A stretch of 5,631 nucleotides of DNA from Dehalococcoidia bacterium (GTDB lineage: Bacteria > Chloroflexota > Dehalococcoidia > SHYD01 > SHYC01). The notes under the pieces were generated by a model. That model made no database searches, was not told the origin of the DNA, and saw only the letters and a program-made list of their open reading frames with translations. This document shows, piece by piece, positions 1 through 5,173 of this stretch; positions within the stretch are counted from its first letter, which is position 1, and each line of letters begins with the position of its first letter. The translations under genes were made by a program, and so were the position numbers. Where the stretch lies: positions 1 through 5,631 of the forward strand of contig JAENIT010000113.1 in NCBI GenBank assembly GCA_016844365.1, read 5' to 3'.

Positions 1-931
1 CCTCAAAGTTCCCGTCCTCTCCCGCAGCATCGGCCTTTTTGAAGTGGAAGAAGAAGAAGTCATATTCAGAATATCGCTCGGCGAGAGTCTGTGCCTGAGC
101 CGCCAGGTTAGACCCCGTGGTGGCCACCTCCATTCCCAGGAGCTTAGAAAGGCCTCGGTACATGGGGTAGCTGGCGATGGCCGCAGCCTTCAGCTTATAG
201 ATATCGCCGAACTGGGGTAGAGGCGGCTGCTTGGAGAACCCTCTGAGCATGATCATGTTGGCCCGGTCCCGGTCCTTCAGACGCTCCCTAGCCAGGGCTA
301 TAAATCGATTGACCATCTCTGCGGTCTTTCCGGCCTTAGAACTCTTTGCATCCACAGATCTGGGGGGGACACCCTCATGCTGGGGGTCGGTGTCCGTCAG
401 GTCATCCTCCAGGTTGGCCGCCCGAAATACCACGGCGAATCGATGCTCCTGACCGGACTTGATTTCGAAGGTGAGGCCAGGGATGGATACATCCGAGAGA
501 AGGCGGGCTAAAGAGACGTTGGTCTCTGTGGCTAGGCGCTCAACGGGGTTGCTGCCGCCGCGACGACCGATTAGAATGCCATCGCTGTCCACGGTGCAAA
601 AGTTCCCTCGAGCGCACATATCGCCGCCTCTCACCTCCATATCCAAGCCCAAGGCCTCCAGTATTCCCCGTCCGATGTCGTACTCCAGAGGGTCGTAGCC
701 GAAGAGGGAGAGGTGGCCGGGACCGCTGCCCGGGGTGATACCCGGGGCTACGTGCTGGATTAACCCACAGGTGGACTCTGCCGCCAGTCGGTCCAGGTTG
801 GGCAGGTTAGCGCACTCCAGCTCCGATGCCCCCTCTGGCCCGGGCAACCCTCCCAGTCCGTCGATGATGTACATCACGATCTTAGAGGGGGTCTGAACGG
901 AGAGTTCGCGCATTAGTTGAAAGTTAGCCAT
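1..931 (-). CDS. apgM: 2,3-bisphosphoglycerate-independent phosphoglycerate mutase, archaeal (ApgM) type; 3' end cut by window edge
   Basis: Interconverts 3- and 2-phosphoglycerate in cytosolic glycolysis/gluconeogenesis. My reading of the minus strand from the ATG at 931 gives 310 residues with no stop before the edge; the family is usually about 400, so roughly 90 C-terminal residues are missing. Visible landmarks: the N-terminal metal-binding DGLGG (D24), the nucleophile loop GSGPGHLSLFGYDP with probable catalytic S69, EYDIGRG, MCARGNFCT, the family segment LKAAAIASYPMYRG, and the KKADAAGEDGNF box at the cut end. These match the alkaline-phosphatase superfamily ApgM branch, not dPGM or the roughly 510-residue GpmI. 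The ATG overlaps the rayT stop (TAATG). The best Shine-Dalgarno-like run, AAGGA, lies about 13 bases upstream, which is far, so coupling to upstream translation is plausible. A second ATG at codon 7 (913) is possible but has no better ribosome site. Identity is near certain; the exact start is less so. Confidence 0.95.
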   Translation of the reverse strand, partial: MANFQLMRELSVQTPSKIVMYIIDGLGGLPGPEGASELECANLPNLDRLAAESTCGLIQHVAPGITPGSGPGHLSLFGYDPLEYDIGRGILEALGLDMEVRGGDMCARGNFCTVDSDGILIGRRGGSNPVERLATETNVSLARLLSDVSIPGLTFEIKSGQEHRFAVVFRAANLEDDLTDTDPQHEGVPPRSVDAKSSKAGKTAEMVNRFIALARERLKDRDRANMIMLRGFSKQPPLPQFGDIYKLKAAAIASYPMYRGLSKLLGMEVATTGSNLAAQAQTLAERYSEYDFFFFHFKKADAAGEDGNFE

Positions 932-933
932 TA
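929..933 (-). promoter_or_regulatory. TAATG stop/start overlap coupling rayT and apgM
   Basis: On the minus strand the TAA stop of the transposase (933-931) shares its last A with the ATG of apgM (931-929). Overlaps of this kind commonly allow terminating ribosomes to re-initiate. The nearest purine-rich Shine-Dalgarno candidate (AAGGA, about 13 bases upstream of the ATG) is distant, so re-initiation could matter here. The overlap is directly visible; the coupling is inferred. Confidence 0.6.
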
Positions 934-1557
934 GGATAATACCGTCCTTTCTGCTAGTTTAGTGTTTCTCAACTGGCCTGAGGGAGTACTCTTGCTGAGG
1001 ATGTTCCTCATCTCAACCTCTACCCGACTAATGCCAATACTGTATGGGTTGTCCGGATCGTTATCCCATCTAAGTGGATTTCCATTGATATACTCTCGGA
1101 TACGGTTCAACTCCGCCTCATCTCTCACCACATGTTCGTAATAGTTCCTCTGCCACAAAGGAACACCTGGGCTACGGCGGAGGACGTTTATTTTGTGAGC
1201 AGAGAAGGTCTTAAATGCACGAACGATCTCAGGCAAACCATGATGCTTTATATTTGACGTAGAGGCGCGGCCGACTGTTGTAGGGGCAGGTTTGAAACCT
1301 GCCCCTACGGGATCATCGTCCTTAATTAAAACTATTCCGTGAATATGGCTGGGCATAACAACATATACATCAAGCACGATCTGAGGATAATGGTTTGGAA
1401 GGTCACACCACGTTCTCGTAACTATGCCTTGATACCGGGGATCGTCAAACAGCACCGCTCGCTTGTAAGTGCAAACCGTGACAAAATAGGCCCCAACCTG
1501 GCTGTAGTCGTAGCCGGGCAACCGTATGGAGCGGCGACGGTGAACCTCAGCCTGCAC
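931..1557 (-). CDS. rayT: REP-associated tyrosine transposase (RayT / TnpA-REP, Y1 HUH family)
   Basis: A single-strand DNA nuclease/strand-transfer enzyme of the Y1 (IS200-like) HUH family, whose relatives act on REP hairpins. The 208 residues contain the N-terminal signature RRSIRLPGYDYSQVGAYFVT (9-28), the HUH motif MPSHIHG (H71, H73; Ser replaces the common Asn), and WQRNYYEHVVR with the catalytic Tyr at 139 or 140, followed by ELNRIREYINGNPLRW. All catalytic parts are present and there is no frameshift, so it may be active. The start is GTG, the only start codon after an in-frame TAA; a purine run (GGGAAGG) precedes it. Residues about 84-93 (VGAGFKPAPT) are encoded by a palindrome at 1280-1308, a likely insertion. 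The C-terminal tail beyond about residue 172 has no motif I recognise. It sits between pgk and apgM in the same direction, with no convincing promoter of its own, and parts are visibly A+T richer than pgk (about 35% G+C by hand count in 1321-1380). Horizontal acquisition is likely. Confidence 0.93.
   Translation of the reverse strand: MQAEVHRRRSIRLPGYDYSQVGAYFVTVCTYKRAVLFDDPRYQGIVTRTWCDLPNHYPQIVLDVYVVMPSHIHGIVLIKDDDPVGAGFKPAPTTVGRASTSNIKHHGLPEIVRAFKTFSAHKINVLRRSPGVPLWQRNYYEHVVRDEAELNRIREYINGNPLRWDNDPDNPYSIGISRVEVEMRNILSKSTPSGQLRNTKLAERTVLS
1280..1308. repeat. REP-like 29-base palindrome inside the rayT reading frame
   Basis: Two perfect 14-base arms (GTAGGGGCAGGTTT at 1280-1293 and its reverse complement at 1295-1308) flank a single central base at 1294. 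As single-stranded DNA or RNA it could form a stem of about 12 pairs with a 5-base loop. Both strands begin with GTAG, the tetranucleotide found next to REP hairpins recognised by RayT enzymes in enterobacteria and pseudomonads. On the minus strand it is read in frame as V-GAGFKPAP-T, and 29 bases plus one flanking base equal ten codons, so the frame is kept. I found no second copy in the window. Calling it a REP element is inference from its shape, the GTAG ends and its location in a RayT gene. Confidence 0.85.
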
Positions 1558-1630
1558 TTTACCGCCTTCCCTTAAATATTAGCACCACACCCTATAGCTC
1601 AGCCTTTTTTACCCCTATATATATGACCCA

Positions 1631-1646
1631 TGGGAGCCCACTCCCA
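1631..1646. repeat. Short inverted repeat just after the pgk stop
   Basis: TGGGAG (1631-1636) and CTCCCA (1641-1646) can pair as a 6-bp stem with a 4-base loop, 18 bases beyond the pgk stop. On the transcribed minus strand no uridine run follows; the next bases are TGGGTC and then an alternating AT stretch (about 1615-1624). It is therefore not a standard intrinsic terminator. It could slow or partly end transcription, or protect the pgk 3' end, but nothing in the sequence proves a function. The remaining bases of the 106-base pgk-rayT gap (1558-1663) show no gene. Confidence 0.35.
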
Positions 1647-1663
1647 CCTTTATCCCCAATAGC

Positions 1664-2851
1664 CTACTTCTCCAGCAGCGCCGCCACGCCGGGCAGCTCC
1701 CGGCCCTCCAGGAACTCCAGACTCGCGCCACCGCCGGTGGAGACGTGGGTGAATTTGTCCTCTAACCCCATCTCCGTCACCAGAGCCACGGTCTCGCCGC
1801 CGCCCACGATGGTGACGCCGGGGCACTCCGCTATGACCTTGGCTAGGTCCTGGCTGCCGTGGGCAAAGGCGGGGATTTCAAAGATGCCCATCGGCCCGTT
1901 CCATATGATGGTGAGGCAACTCTTTAGCTCGGCGGCGAAGTACTCCACTGTATCCGGCCCGATGTCCACGATGCTCCAGCCATCCGGCACCTCTCCTATC
2001 GGCACGGTCCGAATGTTGGCCTCTCGATCTATCTTGTCGGCGATTACTGCGTCTACAGGCAGAAGGTGCTTCACGTTCTTCTGCCAGGCCTTGTGCAGCA
2101 ACTCTTTGGCGTAGGCCACCCTGTCCTCCTCGACAAGGGAGTTGCCTATGTCGTATCCCATAGCCTTGAGGAAGGTGCATGCCATGCCGCCGCCGATGAC
2201 TAGGACGTTCACTTTGTCCAGAAGATTCTCCAGCACACCGATTTTGCCGCTTACCTTAGCGCCCCCTATCACCGCCGCGAAGGGGCGATTGGGGTTCTCC
2301 AGGGCCACCCCCATAGTGGAGACCTCCTTTTCCATAAGGAAGCCAGCAGCAGAAGGCAGGTAGGCCGCCACTCCGGCGGTGGAGGCATGGGCCCGGTGAG
2401 CGGTGCCGAAAGCGTCGTTTATGTACACCTCAGCCAGAGCAGCCAGCGCCTCTGCGAAGGCTGGATCGTTAGCCTCCTCCTCGGGGTGGAAGCGGAGGTT
2501 CTCAAGGAGCAGGATGTTGCCTGGAGCCATGGTCCTGACTATTCGCTGGACATCCGGCCCGACGCAGTCCGGGGCGGAGGCCACGGGGCGGCCCAGGATC
2601 TGGGTCAAATGGCGGGCTATTGGGGCCAGGCGCAGCTCCTCTACTACCTTGCCATCGGGTCGGCCCAGGTGAGAACAGAGGATCACCTTGGCCTCCTGCT
2701 GGACCAGGTACTCTATGGTGGGGACCGTGGCTAAAAGGCGAGAGTCATCGGCCACCTCGCCTGTCTCCCGGTTAAGGGGCACGTTGTAATCCACCCGTAC
2801 GAGCACCCTCTTACCTTCTACGTCTACATCTCTGATAGTTCTAAGATTCAT
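1664..2851 (-). CDS. pgk: Phosphoglycerate kinase
   Basis: Cytosolic glycolytic kinase: 1,3-bisphosphoglycerate + ADP to 3-phosphoglycerate + ATP, reversible. The 395 residues match the usual length of about 390-400. Substrate-binding residues of the N-terminal domain are present: RVDYNVP (19-25, with D21 and N23), R38 in DDSRLL, SHLGRP (H61, R64), ENLRFHPEE (R120) and FGTAHRAHAST (R153). The C-terminal nucleotide domain has GGAKVSGKI (K199, K203), WNGPMGIFE (317-325, E325), GGGET (350-354; many homologues have GGGDS or GGGDT) and HVSTGGGASLEFLEG (369-383). The start is ATG, 5 bases after the polyprenyl synthase stop. Its Shine-Dalgarno candidate AGGGAG (2868-2863) lies in the last codons of that gene at a long 11-base spacing. 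It is the fourth gene of the operon and is separated from its pathway partner apgM only by rayT. The gene is complete and G+C rich. Confidence 0.98.
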   Translation of the reverse strand: MNLRTIRDVDVEGKRVLVRVDYNVPLNRETGEVADDSRLLATVPTIEYLVQQEAKVILCSHLGRPDGKVVEELRLAPIARHLTQILGRPVASAPDCVGPDVQRIVRTMAPGNILLLENLRFHPEEEANDPAFAEALAALAEVYINDAFGTAHRAHASTAGVAAYLPSAAGFLMEKEVSTMGVALENPNRPFAAVIGGAKVSGKIGVLENLLDKVNVLVIGGGMACTFLKAMGYDIGNSLVEEDRVAYAKELLHKAWQKNVKHLLPVDAVIADKIDREANIRTVPIGEVPDGWSIVDIGPDTVEYFAAELKSCLTIIWNGPMGIFEIPAFAHGSQDLAKVIAECPGVTIVGGGETVALVTEMGLEDKFTHVSTGGGASLEFLEGRELPGVAALLEK

Positions 2852-2856
2852 AGTAG

Positions 2857-3885
2857 CTAGTACTCCCTGGCGATTAAGAAGTTAGCGAGGGACGTAAGCG
2901 ATTCTCTGGCTCCATCTACCAGAGGTACGCTCATCATCTCATCCAAGGCCCGATGGCAGAAATCACGAGCCATGTTTTCGGCGTACTCTCTAGCGCCCAC
3001 CCGATCCAGGATGGCAGGGACCGCAGCAGCATCTTCAGTAGACGGCCCTCCCTCTTTCATATATATGCGCAGTAGCTCATCCCGCTCAGACCCAAGGACA
3101 CTGTTCAGAGTATAAACAACAGGAAGAGTCTTTTTTCGCTTTAGGACGTCGCTCTCTGATGGTTTGCCGGTGATGGCCTCCCGCCCCCATATCCCCAATA
3201 TATCATCCTGGATCTGGAATGCCATGCCTAGATTACGGCCGCAACGGGCCATGGCCCCAACCACCGACTCCTCTTCAGTCCCCAAGACCGCCCCTGTTTC
3301 CATAGCACACTGGATGAGACTGGCGCTCTTAAACCCTATCATATCCAGATAGCTGGGAACGCCCACTTCCAGACTCTCTTCAAAGGCGACATCCATGTAC
3401 TGGCCCTCGCAGATTCTTAGGCAAGCATTATCCATAAGCTCCGCAGCTCGCAACACCTTGGTCGGATTAACACCGCTCTTCTCCAACCTCAGCAAAGCAA
3501 GACGGGAGAGGCCATACATGGCGTCTCCCGCGGTTATGGCTTGAGGGGTCCCCCAGATGTGCCACACGGTGGCGCGGTGCCGCCGCTCCGGGCTGGCGTC
3601 CTGGATGTCGTCGTGGATGAGGGTAAAGTTGTGCAGGAGCTCGAGGGCTGCCGCCGCGGGGACCGCTGTCTCTGCTCTTCCGCCCACCGCTGCGCAGGTC
3701 AGAAGACAGAGAAGGGGCCTGAGGCCCTTACCACTGGAGGCCTCCACCGGTTCACCAGCCGCATTGGTCCATCCCAGATGGTAACGCAACATATCGTACA
3801 GAGGAAGCTCTCTGCCCGCCAAGATAGACCTCAGCTCTGTGGCTATGAGGCTTTGATACTGTTGAATCCCTGGGATAGCCTCCAA
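2857..3885 (-). CDS. Polyprenyl diphosphate synthase (trans-isoprenyl synthase; FPP/GGPP-synthase family)
   Basis: Condenses isopentenyl diphosphate onto allylic diphosphates to make C15-C20 or longer chains for quinones, carotenoids or lipid carriers. The 342 residues show GKGLRP (52-57, diphosphate binding), the first Asp-rich motif in LLHNFTLIHDDIQD (D92, D93, D96) followed by RRHRATVW, the GDAMYGL segment, KSASL (186-190), the second Asp-rich motif FQIQDDILG (D227, D228) and KRKKTLPVVY. F87, five residues before the first motif, and the absence of a two-residue insertion in DDIQD recall archaeal-type GGPP synthases, suggesting a product around C20; this is an inference and the product is uncertain. 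The start is TTG: the frame upstream reaches TAA with no other start codon, AGGGG lies 8 bases before it, and the N-terminal YQSLIATELR belongs to the family. It starts 49 bases after the rpiB stop and ends 5 bases before pgk. Confidence 0.94.
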   Translation of the reverse strand: MEAIPGIQQYQSLIATELRSILAGRELPLYDMLRYHLGWTNAAGEPVEASSGKGLRPLLCLLTCAAVGGRAETAVPAAAALELLHNFTLIHDDIQDASPERRHRATVWHIWGTPQAITAGDAMYGLSRLALLRLEKSGVNPTKVLRAAELMDNACLRICEGQYMDVAFEESLEVGVPSYLDMIGFKSASLIQCAMETGAVLGTEEESVVGAMARCGRNLGMAFQIQDDILGIWGREAITGKPSESDVLKRKKTLPVVYTLNSVLGSERDELLRIYMKEGGPSTEDAAAVPAILDRVGAREYAENMARDFCHRALDEMMSVPLVDGARESLTSLANFLIAREY

Positions 3886-3893
3886 ATACGTCG

Positions 3894-3898
3894 CCCCT
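3894..3898 (-). promoter_or_regulatory. Ribosome binding site that supports the TTG start of the polyprenyl synthase
   Basis: The minus-strand run AGGGG ends 8 bases before the TTG at 3885-3883. Upstream codons in this frame run to a TAA without an ATG, GTG or TTG, and the first downstream ATG (codon 32) would remove conserved N-terminal sequence. The site therefore decides for TTG. Confidence 0.6.
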
Positions 3899-3934
3899 GA
3901 TAATACGTATGTTTAATGAATCTTACTGTGCTGT

Positions 3935-4387
3935 CTAGCTACTTATCTCTGATCCCTCCAGGGCTTCGATCATCTTCAGACGGCGGGAGTGCCTGCCACC
4001 GGCGAAATCAGTGTTCAAAAACACCTGTAGGATCTCCCTAGCCACCCCCTGCCCTATGGTCCATCCCCCCAGGCACAAAATATTGGCATCGGCGTGCTCT
4101 CGAGCGCGACGAGTGGTAAAGGTATCGCTGCACAAGGCAGCTCTGATACCTCTGATCTTGTTAGCACATATACTAACCCCCACTCCGTTGCTGCAGATGA
4201 GGATACCCTTCTCGAACCTACCCTCAGCCACCGCTTTGGCTAGAGGGATGGCTACATCGGGATAGTCCACGGGGATCTCGTCGTAGCATCCCATATCCTC
4301 ATAGTCGCACCCCATCTCCGAGAGGGCGGCTATTAGTTTCTTTTTTAGCTTGAAACCGGCATGATCGCTTCCTATAGCTATCCGCAT
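3935..4387 (-). CDS. rpiB: Ribose-5-phosphate isomerase B
   Basis: Interconverts ribose 5-phosphate and ribulose 5-phosphate in the pentose phosphate pathway; a cytosolic RpiB/LacAB-fold enzyme. The 150 residues are the usual length. Visible motifs: GSDHAGF (D8, H9), DYPDVA, GILICSNGVGVSICANK with the catalytic Cys at C65, GIRAALCSD, REHADANILCLGG (H98), and the phosphate-binding GGRHSRR near the C-terminus (R132, H133, R136). The loop after C65 is SNG, where E. coli RpiB has GTG, so the position of the E. coli loop Thr is Asn. Variation is known at this loop in the family, so isomerase activity is still likely, but a related sugar-phosphate isomerase cannot be excluded. The ATG start is supported by AGGAG (4398-4394) six bases upstream, and it lies 12 bases after the tsaC stop. 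RpiB near TsaC is also seen in Bacillus subtilis (ywlC...ywlF). Confidence 0.95.
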   Translation of the reverse strand: MRIAIGSDHAGFKLKKKLIAALSEMGCDYEDMGCYDEIPVDYPDVAIPLAKAVAEGRFEKGILICSNGVGVSICANKIRGIRAALCSDTFTTRRAREHADANILCLGGWTIGQGVAREILQVFLNTDFAGGRHSRRLKMIEALEGSEISS

Positions 4388-4393
4388 CTTGCT

Positions 4394-4398
4394 CTCCT
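4394..4398 (-). promoter_or_regulatory. Strong ribosome binding site of rpiB
   Basis: AGGAG on the minus strand, six bases before the rpiB ATG and directly after the tsaC TGA. It is the best Shine-Dalgarno sequence in the window, so rpiB is probably translated efficiently without relying on coupling. Confidence 0.75.
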
Positions 4399-4399
4399 T

Positions 4400-5032
4400 T
4401 CACGACAGATTTGGGCACACCTTGAGCAAGAGTTCCGTGGGCACTGCCCCCTCCCGAAGGAGTTTGGGGGGGTGTTGAGTTAAGTCCACGATGGTAGAGT
4501 CCCTACCCAATGGCGCTCTACCACCGTCTAGGATGAAGTCCACCTGTTGGCCCAACTGCTCTCGAACCTCGTGGGCGTCTAGCGCGCTGGGCCGACCCGA
4601 TAGATTAGCGCTGGTTGCAACCAGAGGCGCTCCCACTGCTCGGATCAACTCCAGGCACACTGGATGGTCGGGCACTCGAACTGCCACGGTGTCCAAGCCT
4701 GCCGTAACCTGGTCCGGCACGGAAGGACTCTTCTTAAGTACCAGGGTTAGACCACCAGGCAGGAACGCTTGGGCTAAGACCCATGCCTCCGGGGGCACCT
4801 CCAGAGCTACCGTCTCAATATCCTCGATGTCGGCCAATAGCAACTGGAGAGGCTTTCCCTCGGCCCTGCCCTTGATCGTGTATATCCGTTCCACGGCCGA
4901 GGCCGAGGATATATAGGCTCCGATGCCATATACCGTATCCGTGGGGAACGCTACTACCCCACCTCGGATTATAACTTCGGCGGCCTGACGGATAGCCTGA
5001 TGCAATTCTGTGGAGAGATTCAGCGAGACCAT
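4400..5032 (-). CDS. tsaC: L-threonylcarbamoyladenylate synthase (TsaC/YrdC/Sua5 family)
   Basis: Makes threonylcarbamoyl-AMP from threonine, bicarbonate and ATP, the first step of t6A modification at A37 of ANN-decoding tRNAs; cytosolic. The 210 residues cover the YrdC domain only: no Sua5 C-terminal domain (those proteins are about 340-350 residues). Motifs in order: AFPTDTVYGIG (28-38), IKGRAEGKPL (K54, R56, K60), PGGLTLVL (92-99; PGP is more common), the LVATSANLSG nucleotide/substrate loop (S141, N143), DSTIVDL (178-184) and LREGAV (192-197). The ATG is preceded by AGGA at about 7 bases. It is the first gene after the predicted promoter at 5127-5099 and so probably leads the operon. YciO-type paralogues are an alternative, but the KxR and SAN motifs favour TsaC. 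Confidence 0.95.
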   Translation of the reverse strand: MVSLNLSTELHQAIRQAAEVIIRGGVVAFPTDTVYGIGAYISSASAVERIYTIKGRAEGKPLQLLLADIEDIETVALEVPPEAWVLAQAFLPGGLTLVLKKSPSVPDQVTAGLDTVAVRVPDHPVCLELIRAVGAPLVATSANLSGRPSALDAHEVREQLGQQVDFILDGGRAPLGRDSTIVDLTQHPPKLLREGAVPTELLLKVCPNLS

Positions 5033-5050
5033 TACTGCGTCCTGGGATTC

Positions 5051-5070
5051 GAGGAAGCCCCGCTCTCCTC
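5051..5070. repeat. Leader hairpin upstream of tsaC
   Basis: GAGGAAGC (5051-5058) pairs with GCTCTCCTC (5062-5070) with one bulged base (5065) and a 3-base loop, giving an eight-pair G+C-rich stem in the predicted 5' leader, about 18 bases upstream of the tsaC ATG. No T run follows on the minus strand, so it is not a terminator. It might affect leader stability, or be chance in purine-rich sequence. Confidence 0.3.
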
Positions 5071-5098
5071 CCTAGGATATACCTTATTGGCCAGTTCG

Positions 5099-5127
5099 AG
5101 TATAGCATAGGGATGTGGTCGAGTCGA
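5099..5127 (-). promoter_or_regulatory. Sigma70-type promoter with extended -10, driving tsaC-rpiB-...
   Basis: On the minus strand, TCGACT (5127-5122; 4 of 6 matches to TTGACA) is followed after exactly 17 bases by TATACT (5104-5099; 5 of 6 matches to TATAAT). TGC immediately before it gives an extended -10. The predicted start of transcription is near 5092, leaving a leader of about 60 bases before the tsaC ATG. It lies in the only sizeable gap before the operon, which supports it. No operator or riboswitch was recognised in the leader. Confidence 0.6.
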
Positions 5128-5173
5128 GGGAGTGTATGAAGATCGGTTCATGCATCTTATCCATCAGCTTTAT

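Noticed and set aside
231..698. Plus-strand reading frames at 231-452 and 459-698.
   Set aside because: Both lie opposite apgM, whose minus-strand frame encodes clear family motifs; their translations are Arg/Ser-rich with no recognisable domain.
728..748. Repeated CCCGGGG blocks within apgM that look like an inverted or direct repeat.
   Set aside because: They encode the two Pro-Gly pairs of the conserved APGITPGSGPGH loop, so protein constraint explains them.
1558..1610. Possible own promoter for rayT (minus-strand TGCTAATAT at 1584-1576, or TATAGG at 1596-1591).
   Set aside because: The -10-like boxes match the consensus only in part, and no acceptable -35 hexamer lies 16-18 bases upstream of either.
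1605..1610. Run of six T on the plus strand as a terminator tail.
   Set aside because: No stable stem lies directly upstream on the plus strand, and no plus-strand gene exists to be terminated.
1623..2734. Plus-strand frames at 1623-2114, 2142-2363 and 2387-2734, and the minus-strand frame 1878-2180.
   Set aside because: They overlap pgk in other frames. High G+C content keeps such shadow frames open, and none shows motifs.
4885..4910. GGCCGAGGCCGAGG tandem-like sequence in tsaC.
   Set aside because: Two short copies encoding part of SSASAVER are within what coding sequence of this composition produces by chance.
4815..5108. Minus-strand frame of 97 residues starting upstream of tsaC.
   Set aside because: It overlaps tsaC in another frame, begins inside the predicted promoter region, and its sequence resembles no protein I know.
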